Of a stretch of DNA of 64,000 nucleotides, positions 1 to 7,125 are shown piece by piece; within the stretch, counting starts at the first letter, position 1; each line of letters begins with the position of its first letter. This DNA is from JAGVUD01 sp052033935 (GTDB taxonomy: Bacteria; Armatimonadota; UBA5829; DSUL01). The stretch covers positions 1 through 64,000 of the forward strand of contig JBPOJE010000025.1 of NCBI GenBank assembly GCA_052033935.1. The letters are read 5' to 3'. The position numbers and the translations under genes are program-made. Under the pieces are notes generated by a model. The model was given only the letters and a program-made list of their open reading frames with translations, was not told the origin of the DNA and did no database searches.

Positions 1-198
1 GCCAAGGTCCAGCGGCTCTATGATTCCGCCAGAACACCCGCACAGAGGCTCTTGGAGCGCAACGATGTCCCGGAAAAGACAAAGGATTGCCTGAGGCAGA
101 CCTACGAACGCCTGAACCCTGCCGCGCGTATCCGAGCCATCACCGAACTCGTCCGCAGGCTCCAGGAGACCCTGAGCTACGGTACGATTCTTCCGTGA
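1..198 (+). CDS. C-terminal tail of an integrase/transposase (5' end outside window)
   Basis: Frame 1 is open from the first base to a TGA at 196-198, giving 65 residues that begin AKVQRLYDSARTPAQRLLER and end with LSYGTILP. The pattern YD-x-ARTPxQRLLE, then a 'LRQTYERLNPAARIR' stretch and a helical arginine-rich end, is what I know from the extreme C-terminus of DDE integrase-core transposases of the IS481-like/standalone integrase type, after the catalytic domain. The catalytic domain itself lies upstream of the window, so intactness cannot be judged. No terminal inverted repeat could be recognised between this stop and sppA. The assignment rests on a remembered family pattern and is moderately sure. 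Confidence 0.6.
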   Translation, partial: AKVQRLYDSARTPAQRLLERNDVPEKTKDCLRQTYERLNPAARIRAITELVRRLQETLSYGTILP

Positions 199-211
199 GG
201 CAGTACGGAAG
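190..211 (+). terminator. Small hairpin at the end of the transposase gene
   Basis: CTTCCGT (190-196) pairs perfectly with ACGGAAG (205-211) around an 8-nt loop and overlaps the transposase stop codon. No T-run follows, so termination is doubtful. It could instead belong to the end of the insertion element. Confidence 0.25.
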
Positions 212-327
212 AGTGCGCCCGCGCGGATTTGCGCTAAACTGTCGTGAGGGGAGGAGATACCCCGCCCTGCCCGTAACAGCAGTACCGGGCGGAAGACCGC
301 CCGCGCAAGGTCACGGAGAAGCTAGAA

Positions 328-1392
328 ATGGAACAAAACGACGTCCAGTCCGCAACCGCATCTGAATCCGTTCCCCCGCCGCCTCTGCCGCCGCCTCCGG
401 CTGGACCGCCGGTCACACAAGCCCCCTCCACCCGGGGAACCAGCGGCAGGCTGTGGCGATGGCTCCTCGGCTGTGGATGCCTCGTCATCCTCTGCTGGGC
501 GCTTGTGGCGGCGGCTGTCGCTGCGCTGTTCAAGACCGGCGCTGCCAGCAAGCCGTTCGGCCAGAAGGTCGCCGTCGTCTATGTCAGCGGCGCGATAAGC
601 TCGGGCGCGTCCGATGGCGGACCGTTCTCGTCTGGCGGAGCAGCGTCCGAGCGGGTCATTAACGACCTGCGAACAGCCGTAGAGGAGTCCGGCGTCAAGG
701 CCATCGTCCTTCGCGTCAACTCGCCCGGCGGCAGCGCCGCGGCGTCGCAGGAGATCTATCAGGAGATCGTGCGGGTTCGCGGCAAGGGCATGCCCGTCGT
801 CGTTTCCATGGCCGATGTCGCCGCCTCGGGCGGATACTACGTCTCGGCACCCGCGGACGTGATCTTCGCCGCCAACGGCACGCTCACGGGCAGCATCGGC
901 GTCATTCTGCAGACCACCGATATGACTGCCCTGCTCAGCAAGATCGGCCTCAAACCCGAAACGATCAAGAGCGGCAAGCACAAGGACATGTTCTCGCCCA
1001 GCCGTTCGCTTACCGACGAAGAGCGGATAATGGCCAAGGCGATGATCCTGGATATCTACGATCAATTTGTCTCCGATGTTCTGGAAGGACGCAAACACAA
1101 AGGTCTCACGCGCGAGAAGCTGCTCGCTGTCGCTGACGGGCGCGTGTTGACAGGCCGCCAGGCCCGCGACGCCCTGCTCGTGGACGAGATCGGCTCGCTG
1201 GACGATGCGATCCGCGAGGCCGCCAGGCGCGGCGGAATCAAGGGTGAGCCCTCCGTCTGGAAGGTGAAGCGCAGTTTCTGGGAGACGCTTGCCGAAGCGA
1301 GGATGGACGTGCGGCCGAATGTGATTCTGGACCTGTCGCGGGCGCGCGCCGGAGGCTCCGCTCTCGACGAGCTTCTCACACCGGGCCGCTGA
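328..1392 (+). CDS. sppA: Signal peptide peptidase SppA (short form, S49 family)
   Basis: Membrane-bound serine protease that degrades cleaved signal peptides. The 354-aa product has a proline-rich cytoplasmic N-terminus (about residues 15-30), one membrane segment (about 45-67) and a single S49 domain. This is the short Bacillus-type architecture rather than the double-domain E. coli form. The nucleophile is Ser167 in AASGGYY and the general base is Lys219 in SGKHKD. The LTGSIGV segment between them is also conserved. The ATG at 328 has a GGAGA Shine-Dalgarno site at 315-319. polA starts 2 nt after the stop, so the two genes are probably cotranscribed. The proline run near the N-terminus is not part of the family core. 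Confidence 0.88.
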   Translation: MEQNDVQSATASESVPPPPLPPPPAGPPVTQAPSTRGTSGRLWRWLLGCGCLVILCWALVAAAVAALFKTGAASKPFGQKVAVVYVSGAISSGASDGGPFSSGGAASERVINDLRTAVEESGVKAIVLRVNSPGGSAAASQEIYQEIVRVRGKGMPVVVSMADVAASGGYYVSAPADVIFAANGTLTGSIGVILQTTDMTALLSKIGLKPETIKSGKHKDMFSPSRSLTDEERIMAKAMILDIYDQFVSDVLEGRKHKGLTREKLLAVADGRVLTGRQARDALLVDEIGSLDDAIREAARRGGIKGEPSVWKVKRSFWETLAEARMDVRPNVILDLSRARAGGSALDELLTPGR

Positions 1393-1394
1393 CG

Positions 1395-4055
1395 TTGGCG
1401 ACTCCGCGCGCCAGTGGCCGCCGCTGCATCGTGGTGGATGGCAACAGCCTTCTCTACCGCGCCTTTTTCGCCATCCGGTTCCTCAGCACGCGCTCCGGGC
1501 AGCCGACAAACGCGCTGTTCGGCTTCGCGAACATGCTGCTGAAGGTGCTGGAGGAGTATTCGCCAGACCTGCTGATCGTCGCCTTCGACGCGCCCGTCAA
1601 AACCTTCCGCCACGAGGAGTTCCCGGCTTACAAAGAGACCCGCAAGCCGACGCCGGATGAGCTTATTTCGCAGCTATCGCTCTCCCGGGACCTCGCCCGC
1701 AGCCTGGGCGCGGTTGTCATCGAACTACCGGGCTATGAGGCCGACGACGTGGTGGGCACATGCGCGCGGCAGAGCGAGTCCTGCGGGTATGAAGTCATCA
1801 TTTTTACGGGCGACACCGATGAACTGCAGCTCGTCACGGAGAACGTGACCGTCGTCGCGACGGCGCGCGGGGTCTCCGATGTCGCCGTCTATACTCCCGA
1901 TGCCGTTGTGGAGCGTTTCGGCCTGACCCCCGGCCAGTTCGTTGACTACAAGGCGCTGAAGGGCGACACGTCCGACAACATCCCCGGAGTGCCGGGTATC
2001 GGCGACAAAACGGCAAGCAAGCTGCTTGCGGAGTTCGGCTCGCTCGACGATCTTATGAAGCGGCTGGACGAGCTTCCGAAGGGCAAGGTGCGTGATGCGC
2101 TCGAACAGTCGCGCGAGCAGATCTGGCTATCCCGGCGCCTGGCGGCCATCGTGACCGATGCCCCGATAGGTGCGGACTGCGCCAGCCTTCCCCCGTATTC
2201 GAGGCCTCCGGGCGAGGCCGAGCGGCTCTTCCGCGAGCTGGAGTTCGAGACGCTCAGCAGGCGGTTGCCGCCGTCCGAGCCTCAAGAATCATCCCCGCAG
2301 GAGGCCATGCCCACGCTCGAAAGGGTGGAGGACGAGGCCGGCCTTGCGAAGCTGTACGAACGCCTGGAGGGTCAGGCCGGAATCGGCGTCCACCTCGAGA
2401 CCGACGAGGCGGGTACGCTTCTGCGGATTGGCTTCGGCGCGGAAGGGTGGGGCGTGAGCGTTGACATTCAGCCCGCGGGCGGTTCGCAGGGCACTCTGCC
2501 GGGAGGCTCGGGTGGCTTCGAGGTATCCGCGGCGCGGCTCGGAAAGGCGCTGGAGTCCAGGGGTCTGCTTCAGCAGTTCGCGACCCACGATCTCAAGCGC
2601 GCGCTGCTGATGCTTTCGAAACACGGCATGGCACTCCCCGGATGCCGGCACGACACGATGCTGGCGGGTTTCCTGCTACAGCCGGGCAGGGGGTCGTACA
2701 CGCTGGACTGGCTGGCAGGCCAGCACCTGGGATCGCCGATTCCGGATGACCTCAAGGACTGGCGGCGAACGGCTTTCTCGGCCGCCCTCATCGCGCGTCT
2801 CGCGGTGGTGCTCGCAGCGGGTATCGGGTCGGAGGGTCTCACGTATGCGTATGAAGAGATAGAGATGCCCCTTGCCCCGGTGCTGGCGAAGATGGAGCAG
2901 GCGGGCATTCAGGCGGACGCCGGGCGGCTCCGGGCGGCCTCGGAGAGCATGGCCTCCACCATCAGCGCGCTGGAGGCCGACATCTTCGCGCTTGCGGGGA
3001 CCGAGTTCAACATCGGATCGCCGAAGCAGGTGGGTTCGGTGCTGTTCGAGAAGCTGCAGCTTCCCGCCGGAAAGCGCACGTGCACCGGCTACTCCACCGA
3101 TGCCGAGACTCTGGAAGCGCTCGCGCCGTCGTACGAAATCTGCGCGAAACTGCTGCAGTGGCGCGAGCTGACCAAACTCAAAGGTACCTACGCCGACACC
3201 CTTCCCCGGCTCATCAATCCCGCGACCGGACGCATTCACACGAGCTTCAACCAGGCCGGCGCGGCGACCGGGCGGCTCTCGTCGAGCGACCCCAACCATC
3301 AGAACATCCCGATCAAGACGGAGGCCGGCCGCGAAATCCGCGCGGCGTTCTCCGCCGCCCCGGGCTGCACTCTGCTGGCGGCCGACTATTCGCAGATTGA
3401 GCTGCGCCTGCTGGCACATCTGAGCGGCGACCCCGAGTTGACCCGCTGCTTCAACGAACAGGAAGATATCCACGTGCGCACGGCCTGCGCGCTGTTCGGA
3501 GTCGAGTCTCATCAGGTGACGGCCGGCCAGCGGCGGCGCGCGAAGACCATCAACTTCAGCGTCATATACGGCAAGAGCGATTTCGGGCTCTCGAAGGAAC
3601 TCGGAATCACCATCGGGGAGGCCCGCGCCTACATCGAAGCCTACTTCGCGCAGTACCCGCGGGTGCGCGAGTACACGGCGGAGGTTCTGGAGCGCGCCCG
3701 GACGGACGGGTATGTGGCGACTATTCTGGGACGCAAGCGCTGGTTCCCGGAGCTTCACGCGCGGGATCGCAACGTGCGCGCCAACGCCGAGCGCGCCGCC
3801 TTCAACGCGCCTCTGCAGGGCTCGGCGGCGGACATCATCAAGCTCGCGATGATTGCCATTGACCGCCTCGGCCCGCTGTTCCCGGCAACCATGGTGCTGC
3901 AGGTGCACGATGAGCTGGTGTTCGATGTGCCCGAGGGCGCGGCCGAGGAAGTGACGAAAACCGTGCGCGAGAGAATGGAAGGCGTGTGCGATCTGGTGGT
4001 CCCGCTCGTCGTGGACGTCAAGTCGGGGCCGAACTGGCGCGACGTGGAGCAGTGA
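1395..4055 (+). CDS. polA: DNA polymerase I with degenerate proofreading domain
   Basis: Repair and Okazaki-fragment processing polymerase, 886 aa. The N-terminal 5' nuclease domain (about 1-290) shows VVDGNSLLYRAFF, YEADDVVG and GDTSDNIPGVPGIG. A middle 3'-5' exonuclease-like domain (about 300-480) follows, then a family A polymerase domain with motif A DYSQIELR (Asp664), the O-helix (KTINFSVIYG, with Phe at the ddNTP-discriminating position) and motif C VHDELVF (Asp839-Glu840). In the middle domain the expected FDTET reads VHLET, and the other two acidic sites also read as non-acidic, so proofreading is probably lost, as in many Gram-positive and Thermus enzymes. The start is TTG at 1395, 2 nt after sppA; no in-frame ATG fits better. 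Confidence 0.95.
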   Translation: MATPRASGRRCIVVDGNSLLYRAFFAIRFLSTRSGQPTNALFGFANMLLKVLEEYSPDLLIVAFDAPVKTFRHEEFPAYKETRKPTPDELISQLSLSRDLARSLGAVVIELPGYEADDVVGTCARQSESCGYEVIIFTGDTDELQLVTENVTVVATARGVSDVAVYTPDAVVERFGLTPGQFVDYKALKGDTSDNIPGVPGIGDKTASKLLAEFGSLDDLMKRLDELPKGKVRDALEQSREQIWLSRRLAAIVTDAPIGADCASLPPYSRPPGEAERLFRELEFETLSRRLPPSEPQESSPQEAMPTLERVEDEAGLAKLYERLEGQAGIGVHLETDEAGTLLRIGFGAEGWGVSVDIQPAGGSQGTLPGGSGGFEVSAARLGKALESRGLLQQFATHDLKRALLMLSKHGMALPGCRHDTMLAGFLLQPGRGSYTLDWLAGQHLGSPIPDDLKDWRRTAFSAALIARLAVVLAAGIGSEGLTYAYEEIEMPLAPVLAKMEQAGIQADAGRLRAASESMASTISALEADIFALAGTEFNIGSPKQVGSVLFEKLQLPAGKRTCTGYSTDAETLEALAPSYEICAKLLQWRELTKLKGTYADTLPRLINPATGRIHTSFNQAGAATGRLSSSDPNHQNIPIKTEAGREIRAAFSAAPGCTLLAADYSQIELRLLAHLSGDPELTRCFNEQEDIHVRTACALFGVESHQVTAGQRRRAKTINFSVIYGKSDFGLSKELGITIGEARAYIEAYFAQYPRVREYTAEVLERARTDGYVATILGRKRWFPELHARDRNVRANAERAAFNAPLQGSAADIIKLAMIAIDRLGPLFPATMVLQVHDELVFDVPEGAAEEVTKTVRERMEGVCDLVVPLVVDVKSGPNWRDVEQ

Positions 4056-4117
4056 TCTGGAATCGGAGGCGCGCAAAAGAGTAGAATTTCGCGCGGCATG
4101 CAGGAATCGCGCCGTAG

Positions 4118-4146
4118 TTGAAGAAAACACATTCGTCTGGTAAAAT
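4118..4146 (+). promoter_or_regulatory. Extended -10 sigma-70-type promoter for the S1 gene
   Basis: TTGAAG (4118-4123), 17-nt spacer, TAAAAT (4141-4146), with TG at 4138-4139 forming an extended -10. The predicted start is near 4153, giving a leader of about 165 nt before the S1-protein ATG. Confidence 0.7.
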
Positions 4147-4253
4147 CGGTACTCTTTTCGGGCTATTGGGGAAGGCGCCGTGGGCACCCGCCCATTGTGC
4201 ACGGGAAGAGAACGAGTACAGGCTGGGTTTCCAGTCGGGTTTATCAACACATG

Positions 4254-4298
4254 CCCGGGGCCTCCAGAAACACCGGACCAATGTCCGGCAGCCCCGGG
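4254..4298 (+). promoter_or_regulatory. Two-tier stem-loop in the S1-gene leader
   Basis: An outer stem pairs CCCGGGGC (4254-4261) with GCCCCGGG (4291-4298). Inside it CCGGAC (4273-4278) pairs with GTCCGG (4283-4288) around a CAAT loop. The structure ends 8 nt before the GGAG Shine-Dalgarno site (4307-4310). This placement suits translational control; S1 genes are autoregulated through their leader in E. coli. The regulatory role here is inference. Confidence 0.4.
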
Positions 4299-4317
4299 GC
4301 GAAAGAGGAGTAATCGT

Positions 4318-6111
4318 ATGTTCCACGAGATGGCCGGTCCGCTCGTCTTCTTGAAGCGCGGCGTTTCGCTGTTGGCGGGAGACGAAGAGACGGTGGATGT
4401 GGCCGGCGGTGGCGGTGGCGGCGTGTCCCCGGGTGATGAGTCCGCCAGCGTTCAGGAGAGCGCGGATCCAGGACCTGATGTGACCGAAGGCGGCGAGGAC
4501 GGCGTGCCGGAGGCTGTGTCGCCGGACGCGGCGGCAGAGGAAACGGCCGAAGCGCCGTCGGAAGAACCGGCGGAAGATCCGTCCGAGCCGTCTGTTTCGG
4601 ACGCCGAGGCGTTCGAGGCCGCCCTTAACGACCCGAACCTTGGCATGCCGACAGGGTCGAAAGAGTCGCGTCAGCAGATAGATTACTCCGGCACGTTCCA
4701 GTCCCTTCGCGAAGGCGACGTAGTGAAGGGCACTGTTGTGCACATTGACCGCGAAGGCGTCCTTGTTGATGTCGGTACCAAGTCCGAGGGCGTCATCCGC
4801 ATGAACGAACTCACCCGCGACAGCTTCCAGAACCCGGAGGATGTCGTCTCGGTCGGCGATGTGATTTCGGTCTTTGTTATGGAGACCGAGAGCCATGATG
4901 GAGCGCCGGTCCTCTCAAAGAAGCGCGCCGACTTCGAGGTTGCGTGGGAGCGCGTGGAGGAGGCCGGCAAGAACGGCAAGGTCATCTCCGCGATGGTGAC
5001 CGACAGGGTCAGGGGCGGTATTGTGGTTGACCTGGGCATTCGCGGTTTTGTCCCGGCTTCGCATGTCGGTACTGGCAGGGGGCAGAACCTCGACCGATTC
5101 ATCGGACAGTCCATCCCGCTCAAGGTTATCGAAATGGACCGCGACCGCCGCAAGGTGATCCTGTCGCACAGGCAGGCGGTGGAGGAAGAGCGTGAAAGGA
5201 AGCGCGCCGAGACTCTTGAGAGCCTGGCAGAGGGCCAGCAGAGGACGGGTATCGTTCGCAGGATTACCGAGTATGGCGCGTTCGTGGACATCGGAGGAAT
5301 AGACGGGCTTCTGCACATCAGCGAGATGTCGTGGACTCGCATCAACCATCCCAGTGAGGTCGTCAAGGTTAACGACAAGATCCAGGTGATGGTGCTCAAG
5401 ATGAACCTGGAGAACGGGCGCCTGTCTCTTGGGATGCGCCAGATCCTTCCTGATCCGTGGCAGGGCGTCGGCGAGCGCTATCGCGTCGGCGACATCATTC
5501 AGGGCAAGATATCCAGACTCGTGCCGTTCGGCGCATTTGTCCAGCTTGAAGAAGGCGTGGAGGCGATTATTCCGAATCAGGAACTCTCCGTGCGCCGGAT
5601 CAAGAGGCCGGATCAGGTGGTCTCCGTTGGTGACGAAGTCGAGGCGAAGATTCTGGATATGCGTCCCGACGAGCGCCGCATGACGCTGTCCATCCGCACT
5701 CTGATGCACGAGCGTGATGAGCCGATGCCTGAGATGCCGCCGATGCACTCGGGCGGTGGGCGTGAAGCTCCTCGGACCACTGTTGCCGACCTGCTCGGAG
5801 AGGGCTTCGCCGAGAGGCGGGCTCAGTTTGAGCGCGAAATGGAAGGCGGCGGCAAGAGCAAGGGCAAGCGCCGCAAAGAGAAGGCTCGCGCTGCCGAAAG
5901 GGCCGAAGAGGAAGCCTACGGTGAACTCACAGACGAGGAACTGCTCGATCTGGCTGTTGATCCCGTGGGTGAAGAGGGCGGCTTCGAGGCCGAAGAAGAG
6001 GCCGTGGGCGAAGGCGAACAGGCCGCGGAAGCGGATGACAGCGCCGAGCGTGCTGCCGAGGCCGAAGCATCGGCCGAAGAAGCGGGGAGCGAGCAGCCTG
6101 AAGAGGCCTGA
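4318..6111 (+). CDS. rpsA: Four-domain S1 RNA-binding protein (ribosomal protein S1-like)
   Basis: Likely helps the 30S subunit bind mRNA. The 597-aa product has four OB-fold S1 domains starting near residues 133 (GDVVKGTVVHIDREGVLVDV), 220 (GKVISAMVTD), 306 (GIVRRITEYGAFVDIGG) and 391 (GDIIQGKISRLVPFGAFV). Domains 3 and 4 are the best conserved, with LHISEMSW and RRMTLSIR-type endings. The ATG at 4318 is chosen over longer frames because GAGGAG lies just upstream (4305-4310) and the upstream frame is leader RNA. Unusual features are a roughly 110-residue acidic, Ala/Gly/Pro-rich N-terminal extension and a long acidic tail (about 500-597). Four S1 domains resemble Gram-positive or cyanobacterial S1-like proteins rather than the six-domain proteobacterial form. 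Confidence 0.85.
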   Translation: MFHEMAGPLVFLKRGVSLLAGDEETVDVAGGGGGGVSPGDESASVQESADPGPDVTEGGEDGVPEAVSPDAAAEETAEAPSEEPAEDPSEPSVSDAEAFEAALNDPNLGMPTGSKESRQQIDYSGTFQSLREGDVVKGTVVHIDREGVLVDVGTKSEGVIRMNELTRDSFQNPEDVVSVGDVISVFVMETESHDGAPVLSKKRADFEVAWERVEEAGKNGKVISAMVTDRVRGGIVVDLGIRGFVPASHVGTGRGQNLDRFIGQSIPLKVIEMDRDRRKVILSHRQAVEEERERKRAETLESLAEGQQRTGIVRRITEYGAFVDIGGIDGLLHISEMSWTRINHPSEVVKVNDKIQVMVLKMNLENGRLSLGMRQILPDPWQGVGERYRVGDIIQGKISRLVPFGAFVQLEEGVEAIIPNQELSVRRIKRPDQVVSVGDEVEAKILDMRPDERRMTLSIRTLMHERDEPMPEMPPMHSGGGREAPRTTVADLLGEGFAERRAQFEREMEGGGKSKGKRRKEKARAAERAEEEAYGELTDEELLDLAVDPVGEEGGFEAEEEAVGEGEQAAEADDSAERAAEAEASAEEAGSEQPEEA

Positions 6112-6139
6112 TTGCCCCACTTGTTCTGATTTCGCACAT

Positions 6140-6178
6140 GGGCTTCGTGGGGCATACCCGCGAAGCCCTGTTTCTTGT
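6140..6178 (+). terminator. Intrinsic terminator after the S1 gene
   Basis: GGGCTTCG (6140-6147) pairs with CGAAGCCC (6161-6168), followed by a T-rich TGTTTCTTGT tract. It separates the S1 gene from coaE, which starts 27 nt beyond the tract. Confidence 0.65.
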
Positions 6179-6204
6179 GCCGCCCGGGTTGGGGAGCGCG
6201 AACC

Positions 6205-6804
6205 ATGCTGAGCGTAGGACTGACAGGCGGCATCGCGACAGGCAAGTCCACGGTGCTGAGAATGCTTGCGGATATGGGGGCGAGCGTATTATCAGCGGAT
6301 TCTATAGTTCACGAACTCCTCGACAACGACCCGGACGTGCGGGCGCGTGTTGTCGCCGGGTTTGATCCGGAATGCGTGAACCAGGACGGCAGTCTCGACA
6401 GGGCGTGGCTGGGCAGAGTCGTGTTCAACGATGCCCGGAAGCGCCGGGAATTGGAGGAGATCATCCACCCTGTGGTTATCTCACGCATCGGGGCATGGCT
6501 GGAGGCCGAGAGCAGGCGTGAGACCGCTGTTTGTGTCGTTGAAGTGCCGCTCCTTTTCGAGGCGGGACTGCAGGAGATGTTCGATACTACCGTCGTCGTG
6601 TCCTCGGAACACGAGGTGCAGGCGCATCGTCTCAACAACAGGGGGCTGTCACCCGCGGAATCTGACGCTCGGATGGGCGCGCAGATGCCTCTCAAGGCTA
6701 AAGAGGAGTTGGCCGGCCATGTCCTCCGGAACGACGGTTCGCTCGACGAATTGCGCACACGTGTGCGCGAGTTTTGGGAGAATCTGCCGCCGGGAGGCGA
6801 ATAA
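6205..6804 (+). CDS. coaE: Dephospho-CoA kinase
   Basis: Last step of coenzyme A synthesis: ATP-dependent phosphorylation of the ribose 3'-hydroxyl of dephospho-CoA, in the cytoplasm. The 199-aa product has the P-loop GGIATGKST at residues 8-16, the ADSIVHELL segment, the IIHPVV helix and the VEVPLLFEAGL motif typical of CoaE. The length is normal for the family. ATG at 6205 is preferred over the upstream in-frame start because GGGGAG (6191-6196) sits 8 nt before it and the protein then begins with the canonical beta strand MLSVGLTGG. It lies downstream of a terminator, and no convincing own promoter was seen. Confidence 0.94.
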   Translation: MLSVGLTGGIATGKSTVLRMLADMGASVLSADSIVHELLDNDPDVRARVVAGFDPECVNQDGSLDRAWLGRVVFNDARKRRELEEIIHPVVISRIGAWLEAESRRETAVCVVEVPLLFEAGLQEMFDTTVVVSSEHEVQAHRLNNRGLSPAESDARMGAQMPLKAKEELAGHVLRNDGSLDELRTRVREFWENLPPGGE

Positions 6805-6840
6805 CCCCGTATCTGATGTTCCCATTGGATGTTGTCAGGC

Positions 6841-6869
6841 TTGAAGCGCGGTGTGGGACATGCTAATAT
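6841..6869 (+). promoter_or_regulatory. Extended -10 promoter of the surface-protein block
   Basis: TTGAAG (6841-6846), 17-nt spacer, TAATAT (6864-6869) with TG at 6861-6862 (extended -10). It has the same hexamer spacing and TGn element as the S1-gene promoter. It is the only strong promoter I found before the 23.6-kb block of surface genes. Confidence 0.7.
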
Positions 6870-6876
6870 CTTGCGG

Positions 6877-7125
6877 CCTGAGCCGGGTGGACCGGTTCCG
6901 CCTCTGGCTTGGACCAACCTCTCGCTCGCAGGGCGTCTGATCCCCGATTGTATCGGCGGTATCGCGGGCGATGGGGTCAATTGGGTCAAATGTTGCCTGC
7001 TCTTTGTGCGGCAGCCGGGAGGAGTGCGCCCGCGGGAAGTTGAAGACTGCTGAGGCAGGATGTTTTGGAGCGACGGTACGGCCGGAGGGCTGGCAGGACA
7101 CCGCGCCCCGGAAGGAACGGCGTTT
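6877..7125 (+). other. About 250-nt untranslated leader
   Basis: Between the predicted start of transcription and the GTG at 7126 there is no credible gene. An in-frame ATG at 7060 would add a non-conserved stretch in front of the signal peptide. GC-rich local inverted pairs occur, but I could not match the leader to a known riboswitch class. Confidence 0.35.

Noticed and set aside
2676..4250. 524-codon open frame opposite polA, and similar long frames opposite carB (45710-47593), the giant genes (for example 17149-18585, 20152-21600) and rpsA (4915-6120)
   Set aside because: They are antisense shadows of clearly conserved genes in GC-rich DNA. Their products have low-complexity Arg/His/Gly composition and no recognisable motif.
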